In this document: positions 24,968 to 33,574 of the stretch, piece after piece
Layout: every line of letters starts with the position of its first letter
Position numbering within the stretch: the first letter of the stretch is position 1
Assembly: GCF_002860325.1 (NCBI RefSeq)
Contig: NZ_PKOJ01000001.1
Location: 744,001 to 808,000, forward strand
Reading direction: 5' to 3'
Length of the DNA: 64,000 nucleotides
Source: Neptunicoccus cionae
GTDB taxonomy: Bacteria; Pseudomonadota; Alphaproteobacteria; Rhodobacterales; Rhodobacteraceae
The notes under the pieces: model-generated
The model's database searches: none
The model's input: the letters and a program-made list of their open reading frames with translations, nothing else
Told to the model about the DNA's origin: nothing
Position numbers and translations under genes: made by a program

Positions 24968-25933
24968 TCAGTTGTTGTTCTGGCGGTACTTGATCCGGCG
25001 TACAGAGCCGGTTTTGGACCGCATCAGGATGGTTTCCGTTTCCATGAAGTTACCGTCTTTGGTGGCACCGTCCAGAATGGAACCGTCTGTTACGCCGGTT
25101 GCCGCGAAGATAACATCGGCAGTTACCAGTTCGTCGCGGGTGTAGATCCGGTCGAAATCGGTGATGCCGGCGCGGGTGGCTCGGCCACGCTCGTCGTCGT
25201 TGCGGAAGGTCAGACGGCCGTAGAACTGTCCGCCCATACATTTCAGGGCCGCAGCGGCCAGAACGCCTTCGGGTGCACCGCCGGAGCCCATGTACATGTC
25301 GATGCCGGTTTTGGCGGCTTCGGCGCAATGGATCACGCCAGCTACATCACCGTCGGTGATCAGGCGGATCGCACAGCCGGTTTCGCGCAGTTCCGCGATC
25401 ATTTCTTCGTGGCGCGGACGCTCCAGAACGCAGACGGTAATCTGGTCAGGCTCACAGCCTTTTGCTTTTGCAAGATTGCGCACCCGCTCTGCCGGAGACA
25501 TCGCGAAAGTAACCGTGTCCACGGGATAGCCGGGGCCGATGGCAAGTTTGTCCATATAGACATCCGGTGCGTGCAGCATGGAGCCGCGCGGTCCCATTGC
25601 GATCACGGTCAGCGCGTTCGGCATGTCTTTGGCTGTCAGCGTTGTGCCTTCCAGCGGATCAAGTGCGATATCCACGCCCGGGCCGTTGCCGGTGCCCACT
25701 TCTTCGCCGATGAACAGCATAGGGGCTTCGTCCCGCTCGCCTTCACCGATGACAACCACACCGGCGATGTCCAGCATGTTAAGCTGTTCGCGCATGGCAT
25801 TGACTGCGGCCTGATCGGCAGCTTTTTCGTCACCGCGCCCGATGAGTTTCGCACTGGCAATCGCAGCAGCTTCGGATACACGGGCCAAACCCAGTGAGAG
25901 CATTCGATCGGCAAAGTCTGTGGTGTCGGTCAT
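24968..25933 (-). CDS. glpX: Class II fructose-1,6-bisphosphatase
   Basis: A 321-residue GlpX-type phosphatase for gluconeogenesis. Diagnostic segments are VVIGEGERDEAPMLFIGEE and DIALDPLEGTTL (metal-binding DPLEGT), GPGYPVDTVTF and SGGAPEGVLAAAALK. Length matches the class II family. ATG 25933 has AGGA upstream. A FadR-type regulator gene lies 99 bp upstream on the same strand, but cotranscription is not certain. Confidence 0.95.
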   Translation of the reverse strand: MTDTTDFADRMLSLGLARVSEAAAIASAKLIGRGDEKAADQAAVNAMREQLNMLDIAGVVVIGEGERDEAPMLFIGEEVGTGNGPGVDIALDPLEGTTLTAKDMPNALTVIAMGPRGSMLHAPDVYMDKLAIGPGYPVDTVTFAMSPAERVRNLAKAKGCEPDQITVCVLERPRHEEMIAELRETGCAIRLITDGDVAGVIHCAEAAKTGIDMYMGSGGAPEGVLAAAALKCMGGQFYGRLTFRNDDERGRATRAGITDFDRIYTRDELVTADVIFAATGVTDGSILDGATKDGNFMETETILMRSKTGSVRRIKYRQNNN

Positions 25934-26032
25934 GAAATACGGTCCTGAAAGTTAATCGACGTTAGCGCCCAAATGCCGCAAAAAGTCCGCCGATACAACT
26001 AAAATCCCCCTTGAGGATCGGTGCAGGCGGGC

Positions 26033-26803
26033 TTACCGGCGGTCCAGTTCCTGTGCGAAACGTAATCGGGCGATTTCTTCGTTGCTTCGGGCCTTGCGAT
26101 CCTGATGCATGCAGCTTTCGACGAATCCCAGATGATCCTCTACCGCCCGCCGCGCCGCATCAGGGTCGCGGGACAGGATAGCATCATGAATTGTGCGGTG
26201 CTGGTCGAGCAGGGCTTCGCGGGTGGTGCGGACCTTGAACATGACTTTACGATTGTAAAACACGCCGGCCCGCAACATCTCGAACATGGACCGCATCATG
26301 TGCAACATGAACACGTTATGGCTCGCCTCGACGATTGCCATGTGAAATTCGGCATCCAGTGCGGCTTCTTCTGCGGGATTGCGTTTGTTATGGGCGCTTT
26401 CCATTTTGGCAAACAGGGTGGAGATCACCTTGTGATCCGTATCACTGCCCAGTCGGGCGGCCCGATCTGCCGCCAGTCCTTCCAGATCGCGGCGGAAGGT
26501 GATGTAGTCGAAAAGCGCTTCTTCGTGGGTGGAAAACAGCTTGATCAGCGGTTCGGAGAAGGCAGAGCCAAGCACGTCGGCCACATAGATTCCGGATCCG
26601 GCACGGGTTGCCAGCAATCCCCGTTCCACCAGATCGGCAATTGCTTCGCGGATGGAGGGGCGGGACACGCCGAGCCGGTCCGAAAGGTCACGCTCGGACG
26701 GGAGCCGCTCTCCGGGGCGCAAAATGCCGCGCAGGATCAACTGTTCGATCTGACGGACAACAGTATCGGCAATGCGCTCCGGCTGGATTTTCTGAAACGG
26801 CAT
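26033..26803 (-). CDS. FadR/PdhR-type GntR regulator
   Basis: A 256-residue regulator. The N-terminal GntR winged helix reads GERLPSERDLSDRLGVSRPSIREAIADLVERGLL, followed by the all-helical FCD ligand domain with EFHMAIVEASHN (metal His) and DQHRTIHDAIL. FCD proteins sense organic acids such as pyruvate, lactate or glycolate. The ATG at 26803 (MPFQKIQ) is preferred over 26815 because GGAG lies 6 bp before it. It is divergent from the dienelactone hydrolase across 185 bp. ATCAA-GGG-TTGAT (26925-26937) in that gap may be a regulatory dyad, but GntR sites usually look different. Confidence 0.9.
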   Translation of the reverse strand: MPFQKIQPERIADTVVRQIEQLILRGILRPGERLPSERDLSDRLGVSRPSIREAIADLVERGLLATRAGSGIYVADVLGSAFSEPLIKLFSTHEEALFDYITFRRDLEGLAADRAARLGSDTDHKVISTLFAKMESAHNKRNPAEEAALDAEFHMAIVEASHNVFMLHMMRSMFEMLRAGVFYNRKVMFKVRTTREALLDQHRTIHDAILSRDPDAARRAVEDHLGFVESCMHQDRKARSNEEIARLRFAQELDRR

Positions 26804-26988
26804 GCAAGGCTCCATAGGGATAGTTGGCGGAGTATAGGATCACGACCGGACTCTCGGCAAGGCTTGGACCTTCCTGCTGTGTTGGCGGGAAAGTGATCGC
26901 TTCTTCCGGCTTTCAGTTTGCGCCATCAAGGGTTGATCGGGTTAAACTCCCCGTTGAGAGGGATGTTGACCATGAACAGGAGAGAACA

Positions 26989-27876
26989 ATGAAACGGATG
27001 AGTGCGAAGGATTTTGATCAGAGATTGCTTGATCTATACGATTATTATGCCCACGGCATGATGTCCAAAAGAGAGTTTTTGGAGAAGGCCGGCAAATTCA
27101 CAGCAGGCGCTGTGACGGCGGGAATGCTGCTGGATATGCTCAGCCCCGACTACGCATTGGCGGAACAGGTGTCTTTCAATGATCCGGATATTATCGCCAG
27201 CTACGAAACCTATGACTCTGCTTTGGGTAACGGAGAGATCGAAGGCTATCTTGTGAAACCTTCAGGGGCGACAGGAAAGCTTCCGGCGGTTCTGGTGATC
27301 CACGAAAACCGCGGCCTGAACCCTTATATCAAGGATGTGGCGCGGCGGGTGGCCAAGGCAGGGTTTCTGGCGTTTGCACCGGACGGGCTCAGCTCTGTCG
27401 GGGGGTATCCGGGAAATGACGCCGAGGGCAAGGCGTTACAGGCGACTGTAGATCGCACCAAACTGATGAACGATTTCTTCGCAGGTTTCGAACATTTGCT
27501 GAACCATGAAGCCAGCACCGGCAAGGTCGGCGCTGTGGGCTTTTGTTACGGAGGCGGTGTGTGTAACGCACTGGCTGTGGCCTATCCGGAAATGGCCGCT
27601 TCTGTGCCGTTTTACGGACGCCAGCCCAATGCGGAGGATGTACCCAAGATTCAAGCGCCCCTAATGTTGCAACACGGTGCCCTGGACGAACGGGTGAACG
27701 CGGGCTGGCCAGCCTATGAAGCGGCCCTGAAAGCCCATAACAAAGAGTATGTAGCGTACTTCTACGAGGACGCGAACCACGGTTTTCACAATGACAGCAC
27801 GCCGCGGTATGATGCGGAAATGGCTGCTCTGGCTTGGGATCGCACGATCGGGTTCTTTAACGAAAAACTGGTCTGA
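26989..27876 (+). CDS. Dienelactone hydrolase family protein
   Basis: A 295-residue alpha/beta hydrolase. The first ~55 residues include [27 protein letters not shown], a hydrophobic leader-like stretch without a clear twin-arginine. The hydrolase domain has [18 protein letters not shown], the Cys nucleophile elbow [24 protein letters not shown] (acid) and DANHGFHND (His). It probably hydrolyses an ester or lactone in the envelope or cytoplasm; substrate unknown. ATG 26989 follows AGGAGAG. Confidence 0.88.
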   Translation: MKRMSAKDFDQRLLDLYDYYAHGMMSKREFLEKAGKFTAGAVTAGMLLDMLSPDYALAEQVSFNDPDIIASYETYDSALGNGEIEGYLVKPSGATGKLPAVLVIHENRGLNPYIKDVARRVAKAGFLAFAPDGLSSVGGYPGNDAEGKALQATVDRTKLMNDFFAGFEHLLNHEASTGKVGAVGFCYGGGVCNALAVAYPEMAASVPFYGRQPNAEDVPKIQAPLMLQHGALDERVNAGWPAYEAALKAHNKEYVAYFYEDANHGFHNDSTPRYDAEMAALAWDRTIGFFNEKLV

Positions 27877-27916
27877 CCGTTGCAACGACGGTTGTGATCA
27901 TGACCCTTGAAACGCA

Positions 27917-27950
27917 CAGCGCCGCCCTGAAATTACAAGGCGGCGCTGCT
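27917..27950. terminator. Hairpin terminator between convergent genes
   Basis: CAGCGCCGCC (27917-27926) pairs perfectly with GGCGGCGCTG (27939-27948) over a 12-nt loop. The following CTTGTTG is a weak U-tract. It separates the hydrolase from the oppositely oriented OmpA gene. Confidence 0.65.
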
Positions 27951-27980
27951 TGTTGCGGTGTCGTATTAATCTGATACGTA

Positions 27981-28622
27981 TCAGTTGGTCGGACGGATCA
28001 CAACTTCTACGCGACGGTTCGCTGCGCGGCCCGTTGCGGTGTCGTTGTTGGCGATGAATTGTGTCTCGCCACGGCCATAAGCACGGATACGGCTGGAGCT
28101 GACGCCACTGCCTGTGAGGATGCTCGCAACAGATTGAGCGCGGCGTGTGGACAGGTTCTGGTTGTAGTTCGCATCGCCTACGCTGTCGGTGTGGCCAATC
28201 ACGTCAACCGTGCTGTCGGGATAGCGTTGTAGGTTGCTGGCAAGCGCACGCAGATCGTCTTGCAGGGACGGGCGCACATAGGTGCTGTCCGTGTCAAAGG
28301 TGATGGCTTCGGGCAGGGTCACGATCAGTTCGCTGCCAGTGTTGGTGATGGTTGCACCGGAACCGGCAAGGTCCTGACGCAGGTCTTTTTCCTGCTGGTC
28401 GAGGATAGCCCCGAACACGCCACCAACAGCGGCTCCGACAACGGCGCCTTTCACGATGGAACCTTCGGAATTGCCAGCGATAATCTGGCTTGCGGCGCCA
28501 ACTGCAGCCCCGATCGCAGCCCCGTTACGGGTTTTGCGGTAGTCAGGGTTGGTGGCTTCATCGCAGGCTGCCAGAGCGAATACCGCGATAACGGCGGCGG
28601 AAACGGTTTTGGTCAATGCCAT
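27981..28622 (-). CDS. OmpA-family lipoprotein with glycine-zipper
   Basis: A 213-residue outer-membrane lipoprotein. The signal peptide ends in a lipobox LAAC (Cys about residue 20). A glycine-rich segment (GAAIGAAVGAASQIIAG ... GAVVGAAVGGVFGAILD) precedes the C-terminal OmpA/Pal domain with VDVIGHTDSVGDANYNQNLSTRRAQSV, which binds peptidoglycan. ATG 28622 follows an AAGG site and gives the proper signal peptide; the longer frame from 28685 does not. It probably anchors the outer membrane to the wall, as in YiaD-like proteins. Confidence 0.92.
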   Translation of the reverse strand: MALTKTVSAAVIAVFALAACDEATNPDYRKTRNGAAIGAAVGAASQIIAGNSEGSIVKGAVVGAAVGGVFGAILDQQEKDLRQDLAGSGATITNTGSELIVTLPEAITFDTDSTYVRPSLQDDLRALASNLQRYPDSTVDVIGHTDSVGDANYNQNLSTRRAQSVASILTGSGVSSSRIRAYGRGETQFIANNDTATGRAANRRVEVVIRPTN

Positions 28623-28711
28623 TGTACTGGCCTTTCTTGATTGCATGTACGCGCCATAAAATGGTCGGGTCGGGCAAAGTTTCAAGGCTGGAGGCAGTTT
28701 TCGTTTTTTGC

Positions 28712-29605
28712 TCAGGCGGATTCCTGCGCAAAAGCTGGGTCGGCGTGATCCTCCGCCCGGGAGCCGGACGGGGTTTCGCTGGCATCAGCGCGCGCCCCTT
28801 CCCATGCAAGCAGGGCACGTTTGACAGGAAGGCCCCAGTGATACCCGCCAAGAGCCCCTGATTTTCGAAGGGCGCGGTGGCAGGGGATCAGCCAGCTTAC
28901 CGGATTGCGCCCGACAGCGGTTCCCACGGCCCGCACGGCTTTGGGGTTGCCGATTGCTTTTGCGATTTCGGAATAGGTGGTCACATGACCGGTTGGCACA
29001 TTCAGCAATGCCTCCCAGACTTTGATCTGGAAAGGTGCGCCGATCAGATGCAGTTGCGCGGTATCGCCGCCCAATATTTGGTTCACGGCCGGTTGCAGGA
29101 AGACTTCATCCTGAACGAATGTCGCTTCGGGCCAGCGCCCCTGCGTATCGGCTAAAGACCAGTCACGCCCGAACTCTGCCGTAAATCCCATGCCGCATAT
29201 GCCGCGCTGGGTGGCAGCAACGATCATTTCCCCGAACGGGCTGTCAAACCAGCCCCAGCGGATCTCCAGACCTTTGCCTTTGGCTGCATATTCGCCCGGA
29301 CTCATCGCTTCCCATGTCAGGAACAGGTCGTGCAGCCGCCCTGTACCCGACAATCCGGTTTCCAACGCTGTATCCAGCAGGGTGAACCGGTTTTGAAGCA
29401 GGGATTTTGCATGATCGAGCGTCAGGTATTGCTGGTAGCGTTTCGGAGAAACGCCGACCCATTGGGAAAACACCCGCTGGAAGTGCGTCGGGGACAGTCC
29501 AACGGCTTCGGCCACCTGCTCCAGCCTTGGCTGTGTCTCCTTGGTGCTGTCGATATAGTCTATCGCGCGGGCGATGACGGCGTGATGATAGGTTTGCTGA
29601 GTCAT
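28712..29605 (-). CDS. AraC-HTH / O6-alkylguanine methyltransferase fusion (Ada-like)
   Basis: A 297-residue fusion. Residues ~5-105 form an AraC-type helix-turn-helix (LEQVAEAVGLSPTHFQRVFSQWVGVSPKRYQQYL). The C-terminal half is the DNA repair methyltransferase with VPTGHVTTYSEIAKAIG and the acceptor Cys in WLIPCHR (Cys242). It lacks the N-terminal Cys/zinc domain of Ada that reads methylphosphotriesters. ATG 29605 follows no obvious strong site; the upstream frame to 29758 is basic and not family-like. It may activate alkylation repair genes including itself. Confidence 0.9.
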   Translation of the reverse strand: MTQQTYHHAVIARAIDYIDSTKETQPRLEQVAEAVGLSPTHFQRVFSQWVGVSPKRYQQYLTLDHAKSLLQNRFTLLDTALETGLSGTGRLHDLFLTWEAMSPGEYAAKGKGLEIRWGWFDSPFGEMIVAATQRGICGMGFTAEFGRDWSLADTQGRWPEATFVQDEVFLQPAVNQILGGDTAQLHLIGAPFQIKVWEALLNVPTGHVTTYSEIAKAIGNPKAVRAVGTAVGRNPVSWLIPCHRALRKSGALGGYHWGLPVKRALLAWEGARADASETPSGSRAEDHADPAFAQESA

Positions 29606-29630
29606 GGCAACAGGATGCCGCCGGCGGGAC

Positions 29631-30320
29631 TTATTTGCCACCCGTTTCTTGCGCATTGGTGCCTTCGCGGGCTTGCGGTGGAAAATCGGCGCGGATGGCG
29701 GCGGCGACATGTTCGGCCCAAATGCGGTAGACCTCGGCGCCGGGATGAAAGCCGTCACTGGCCATCAGCGTCGGATCCATTGGCAGGTCCAGATGCAGGC
29801 GGGTCACGTCAGGGTGGTCACTTAGAAAACCGGCCATAGCGACATCATAGCGTGTCGCGGTCAGTCCGATCACATGGCGCAGCGGTTGGGGCAGAACGGG
29901 AAACCGGCCCATCGGTGGAAGGGGTGTCGTATAGATCCGCTTTGCGCCGAATTTCGTGCGCAGCACAGAAAGGAGTGTGCCGTGCATGGCCAGCCAGCGA
30001 CGCAAGGGGACAGAGCGGGTCACATCATTCACGCCGATGGCCAGAACGACCACATCGTATGTTGCAGGGTCGAGCCGTTGCACACGTTCCAGCGTGCTGG
30101 CGGTGGTTGCGCCTGTCTTTGCAACAAGGGTCCAGTCCAGTGCATAATCCGCAGAAAGGGCGCGGGCGAGTTGTCCGCTCAGCGCCTGATCCTGCGTTTC
30201 CACGCCGACTCCGGCGGCAGAGCTGTCCCCCAGCACCAAAAGGCGGAGCGGGGTGCCGGTGCCTACGCGACCGGCGCGTTCCCCGCCGGCTTCGGGCAGT
30301 ATCAGTGCGTGCTTGCGCAC
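29631..30320 (-). CDS. SGNH/GDSL-type hydrolase
   Basis: A 229-residue lipase/esterase-like protein. Block I is LRLLVLGDSSAAGVG (nucleophile Ser), block III VVVLAIGVNDV, and block V DGFHPGAEVY with the Asp/His pair. The start shown is a GTG. The same frame stays open for about 34 codons upstream, encoding a helix-like LLKLSLSPLLIWQGLG, but no ATG was seen there, so the true start may be a rare codon further out. It probably deacylates an envelope component. Confidence 0.8.
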   Translation of the reverse strand: MRKHALILPEAGGERAGRVGTGTPLRLLVLGDSSAAGVGVETQDQALSGQLARALSADYALDWTLVAKTGATTASTLERVQRLDPATYDVVVLAIGVNDVTRSVPLRRWLAMHGTLLSVLRTKFGAKRIYTTPLPPMGRFPVLPQPLRHVIGLTATRYDVAMAGFLSDHPDVTRLHLDLPMDPTLMASDGFHPGAEVYRIWAEHVAAAIRADFPPQAREGTNAQETGGK

Positions 30321-30424
30321 GCCAAGACCTTGCCAGATCAGAAGCGGAGAAAGTGACAGTTTCAGAAGGGTTTCAAAGGCTGCGTGCAGGGTCTGCCCTC
30401 CGGATCCGTCCGTGGCGGATTGGC

Positions 30425-30649
30425 TTATCTGTGGCCCTGATACCGCAGGTTCGCGCGGGATACAAAATCGTTCAGTGCAGCGTCATCAATGCCGATGTCT
30501 GTCGCACCGGAAAATTCGTACTGCCGTAGATGCGCAGACTGGTGATGACTTGCGGTTTCGCGCGCGGTTTCGATGATACGGTCATGAGAGACCTGTACAA
30601 TCGGGGTGGTCAGAAAAGTTGTCAGGATGACAGCAGTAAGAGCCGACAT
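30425..30649 (-). CDS. Small secreted or membrane protein, unknown
   Basis: A 74-residue frame with a hydrophobic N-terminus (MSALTAVILTTFLTTPIVQV) that could be a signal or anchor, then a polar region ending ATDIGIDDAALNDFVSRANLRYQGHR. AAGGA stands 7 bp before the ATG, supporting translation. The tail faintly recalls short DUF1127-like proteins, but no firm family is claimed. It lies just upstream of the SGNH hydrolase. Confidence 0.55.
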   Translation of the reverse strand: MSALTAVILTTFLTTPIVQVSHDRIIETARETASHHQSAHLRQYEFSGATDIGIDDAALNDFVSRANLRYQGHR

Positions 30650-30722
30650 ATTATTATCCTTAGAAGGTATCCTCCACCCGCCGGTAACTCTGCTGGTGGA
30701 ACTATAAGAGTTGTGGGGTAAA

Positions 30723-30757
30723 TAAGGAGGTGAGCAATGCTTTCAAGAGTTAAGTAA
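30723..30757 (+). other. Perfect Shine-Dalgarno with six-codon frame
   Basis: TAAGGAGGTGA (30723-30733), exactly complementary to the 16S 3' end, stands 3 bp before an ATG at 30737. The frame encodes only MLSRVK before TAA at 30755-30757. It lies in the 238-bp gap before nth. It may be a leader peptide, the remnant of a lost gene or a ribosome-binding RNA element. Confidence 0.55.
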
Positions 30758-30887
30758 CAATTTTACGAAATGCTGTCGAAGTTGTGATCTGTATTCCGGC
30801 TCCTGCATCCGGTCAGGGTGGATCTGACAGCTGCGTTAAACGCGTTCCGGCTTTCCATTTTCCGTTCCGCGTGCCAGAAACAACGCC

Positions 30888-31532
30888 ATGGCCAAACAGT
30901 TAGACTACCACACGATTTATAAGATATTTGACCGGTTCCGCGACAGCGAGCCGGAACCCAAAGGCGAGTTGGAACATACCAACGCCTATACGCTTGTGGT
31001 TGCGGTCGCACTTTCGGCGCAGGCAACCGACGCAGGGGTGAACAAAGCCACGCGCGGGCTGTTTGCTGTGGCGGATACGCCGGAAAAGATGCTCGCGCTT
31101 GGGCTGGAGGGTGTGACCGAGCATATCAAGACCATCGGCCTGTTCCGCCAGAAGGCGAAAAACGTAATAAAACTCAGTCAGCTTCTGGTGGATGACTATG
31201 GCGGCGTGGTGCCCAGCAGCCGTGCCGCGCTAGAGAGCCTGCCGGGTGTGGGACGCAAGACCGCCAATGTGGTGCTGAACATGTGGTTCAAACAGCCGAC
31301 ACAGGCGGTGGACACCCATATTTTCCGCTTCGGCAACCGCACCGGCGTCGCACCGGGTAAGGATGTTGTGGCGGTGGAACGGGCGATCGAGGATCACATC
31401 CCCGCCGAGTTCCAACAGCACGCCCATCACTGGATGATTCTGCACGGGCGGTATATCTGCAAGGCCCGTAAACCCGTTTGTGCAAATTGCATTATCGAAG
31501 ATCTATGTCCGTTTGAGGAGAAAACCACGTGA
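30888..31532 (+). CDS. nth: Endonuclease III
   Basis: A 214-residue DNA glycosylase/AP lyase for oxidised pyrimidines. The helix-hairpin-helix is LESLPGVGRKTANVVLN with the catalytic Lys, and the catalytic Asp follows in AVDTHIFRFGNRTGV. The [4Fe-4S] cluster ligands are at the C-terminus, CKARKPVCANCIIEDLC (C-x6-C-x2-C-x5-C). It overlaps the PfkB kinase by 4 bp. Confidence 0.96.
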   Translation: MAKQLDYHTIYKIFDRFRDSEPEPKGELEHTNAYTLVVAVALSAQATDAGVNKATRGLFAVADTPEKMLALGLEGVTEHIKTIGLFRQKAKNVIKLSQLLVDDYGGVVPSSRAALESLPGVGRKTANVVLNMWFKQPTQAVDTHIFRFGNRTGVAPGKDVVAVERAIEDHIPAEFQQHAHHWMILHGRYICKARKPVCANCIIEDLCPFEEKTT

Positions 31533-32524
31533 CTAAGAAATATCAGGTTGTCGGCATCGGCAACGCGCTCGTCGATGTTCTGGCAAGTTGTGACGACAGC
31601 TTCCTCTCTGACAACGGCGTGGAAAAAGGTATCATGCAACTGATCGACACGGACCGCGCGGCCGAGCTTTACGGCATGATGGGGCCGGCAACGGAAATTT
31701 CCGGCGGTTCTGCGGCCAATACGATCGCAGGGATTGCGGCACTTGGCGGGCGGACGGCCTATGTGGGTAAGGTAAAGGATGACCAGTTGGGCGATATTTT
31801 TGCCCATGACATGCGCGCGCAGGGGGCCGATTACGACGTGCCCCGTTCGCCCAAATCCGAAACCCATGAAACGGGCCGGTGCATGGTTCTGGTAACACCG
31901 GACAGCGAACGGTCGCTGAACACCTACCTTGGTGTGTCCGAGCATCTGGGGCCGGATGACATCGACACGGATATGATGGCAGAAGCCGAATGGATTTATC
32001 TTGAAGGTTACCGGTTTGACGGGTCCGAAAGCAAAGCGGCCTTCGCCAAGGCAATCGAAGCCTGCAAAAGTACCGGTGGCAAGGTTTCCTTCACGCTCTC
32101 CGATCCGTTCTGCGTCGACCGCCACCATCAGGCTTTCCGCGACATGATCCGCGATCATATCGACCTGCTGTTCTGCAACGAGCACGAAATGGCGGCGATG
32201 TATCCGGCGGATACGCTGGACGAAAGCATCGCCCAAGCGGCAGAGCGCGTGAGCATTGTGGCCTGCACTGTGGGTGCCAAAGGGGCGATTATTGTCAAAG
32301 ACGGTGAGCGTACCGAAGCCCCCGCCGAGGCGGCAAAAGTCGTGGATGTAACGGGCGCAGGTGATCTTTTCGCCGCCGGTTTCCTGCACGGGCTGGTCAA
32401 CGGACGTGACATGCTGACCTGCGGACGCATGGGCTGTATTGCTGCGGGCGAGATTATCAGCCACATCGGCGCCCGTCCCGAAGCCGATCTGGGCAAGCTG
32501 TTCCGCGAAAAAGGTCTGGAATAG
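31529..32524 (+). CDS. PfkB-family kinase, adenosine-kinase-like
   Basis: A 331-residue ribokinase-superfamily sugar/nucleoside kinase starting with GTG. The N-terminal GIGNALVDVLA, the substrate-site GGSAANTIAGIAALGG and the C-terminal anion-hole motif VDVTGAGDLFAAGFLHG (catalytic Asp) are clear. Relatives in Rhodobacteraceae are annotated as adenosine kinase; purine salvage or ribose phosphorylation is inferred. It is coupled to nth and followed by a DMT exporter 12 bp downstream. Confidence 0.9.
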   Translation: MTKKYQVVGIGNALVDVLASCDDSFLSDNGVEKGIMQLIDTDRAAELYGMMGPATEISGGSAANTIAGIAALGGRTAYVGKVKDDQLGDIFAHDMRAQGADYDVPRSPKSETHETGRCMVLVTPDSERSLNTYLGVSEHLGPDDIDTDMMAEAEWIYLEGYRFDGSESKAAFAKAIEACKSTGGKVSFTLSDPFCVDRHHQAFRDMIRDHIDLLFCNEHEMAAMYPADTLDESIAQAAERVSIVACTVGAKGAIIVKDGERTEAPAEAAKVVDVTGAGDLFAAGFLHGLVNGRDMLTCGRMGCIAAGEIISHIGARPEADLGKLFREKGLE

Positions 32525-32536
32525 GAGGGCCGCTTG

Positions 32537-33445
32537 GTGAGCGGGTTCTTCCGCTCCAATCTGGTGCGCGCACTTCTGGTGCTGTTGCTCGGGATTGTGT
32601 TTCTCGACGGGATGTCAGTGTTCATCAAGACACTTCTGCCCCGATACAGTGCGCTGGAACTGTCAGCCTATCGCAATGTGATCGGCATGATACCTGCGAT
32701 TATCCTGATGCTCTGGAGTGGCGAATTGCGCACTCATCCCCGCGGTCTGATGATCCCCCAGTGGAAACTGGCTTTCGGGCGCGGGCTGATGGTGACACTG
32801 GCGCAGCTGTTCTGGTACATCGCGCTCGGTCAGGCAGAATTCGCACTGGTCGCGGCACTTGGTTACACCATGTCCCTGTTCGTGGTCCTACTGTCGATTC
32901 CCTTGCTGGGCGAGCGGGTGGGGATCTGGCGGTCTGTTGCGGTTGTTCTGGGTTTTGCGGGGGCGGTCTGGATCGTGCGGCCCACGGGAGACAGCTTTAA
33001 CCTGTACGCTCTGCTGCCTCTTGCCGCGGCCTTCTGCTATGCCTTGTCGATGGTAACGGTACGGTTGGTGGATACTTCAGTGTCAAACGCCCTGTTGTAT
33101 CTGTATTCGGCCGTGGCGGCGGCTGTTGTAAATGTGATCGTTGTGCTGGCCACCACCGGATTTGCGGGGATCGACAATATGCAGGATGCAATCCAGATCA
33201 CCATCATGGCCCTTTTGGGGGGCTGCGGCGTGATCTGTATGCTGGTTTCCGTACGTATGGCAGAGCCGAGCCTGCTGGCGCCGTTCAACTACTTCGGACT
33301 GATTTCTGCTTTCACCATGGGCTGGCTTGTTTTTGGCGAAGCGCCGTTTGACAAGATCTTCCCCGGTGTCCTGCTGATCATCGGCGGCGGATTGTTGGTT
33401 CTTTGGCGTGAAAAGCCGAACAAGCGGGTCGCCCTGCAAAAGTAA
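32537..33445 (+). CDS. EamA/DMT-family exporter
   Basis: A 302-residue drug/metabolite transporter with about ten hydrophobic helices in two EamA repeats (first ~residues 8-140, second ~150-295). The GTG at 32537 is 8 bp after AGGAGG; a TTG one codon earlier is possible. It would export a small metabolite, perhaps related to the upstream nucleoside kinase, but substrate is unknown. Confidence 0.88.
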   Translation: MSGFFRSNLVRALLVLLLGIVFLDGMSVFIKTLLPRYSALELSAYRNVIGMIPAIILMLWSGELRTHPRGLMIPQWKLAFGRGLMVTLAQLFWYIALGQAEFALVAALGYTMSLFVVLLSIPLLGERVGIWRSVAVVLGFAGAVWIVRPTGDSFNLYALLPLAAAFCYALSMVTVRLVDTSVSNALLYLYSAVAAAVVNVIVVLATTGFAGIDNMQDAIQITIMALLGGCGVICMLVSVRMAEPSLLAPFNYFGLISAFTMGWLVFGEAPFDKIFPGVLLIIGGGLLVLWREKPNKRVALQK

Positions 33446-33461
33446 CCGGCGAGCTTTATTC

Positions 33462-33507
33462 AGGGGCGCTGCCCCTGACCCCGGGATATTTTTCGCCAGA
33501 AGAAGGC
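33462..33507 (+). repeat. Variant post-gene repeat (GGGATATTTTT-AGAAGAAG)
   Basis: AGGGGCGCTGCCCCTG forms a short hairpin, followed by GGGATATTTTT and CCAGAAGAAG. It resembles a family of post-gene repeats common in Rhodobacteraceae and differs from the GAGTATTT family elsewhere in this window. Confidence 0.55.
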
Positions 33508-33520
33508 GGCTGTAACAATT

Positions 33521-33557
33521 AAAAAAGCCCCGCAGGTTGCTGCGGGGCTTTCTTTTT
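33521..33557. terminator. Bidirectional terminator
   Basis: AAAGCCCCGCAG (33524-33535) pairs perfectly with CTGCGGGGCTTT (33540-33551) across a GTTG loop. A-rich sequence precedes and T-rich sequence follows, so it can end both the DMT exporter and the leftward fad cluster. Confidence 0.95.
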
Positions 33558-33574
33558 GGCCTGCTGCTATGCGC

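Noticed and set aside
26925-26937. ATCAA-GGG-TTGAT dyad as GntR operator
   Set aside because: It is a clean palindrome but does not match the TNGT-N3-ACNA type of FadR-group sites, so no assignment is made.
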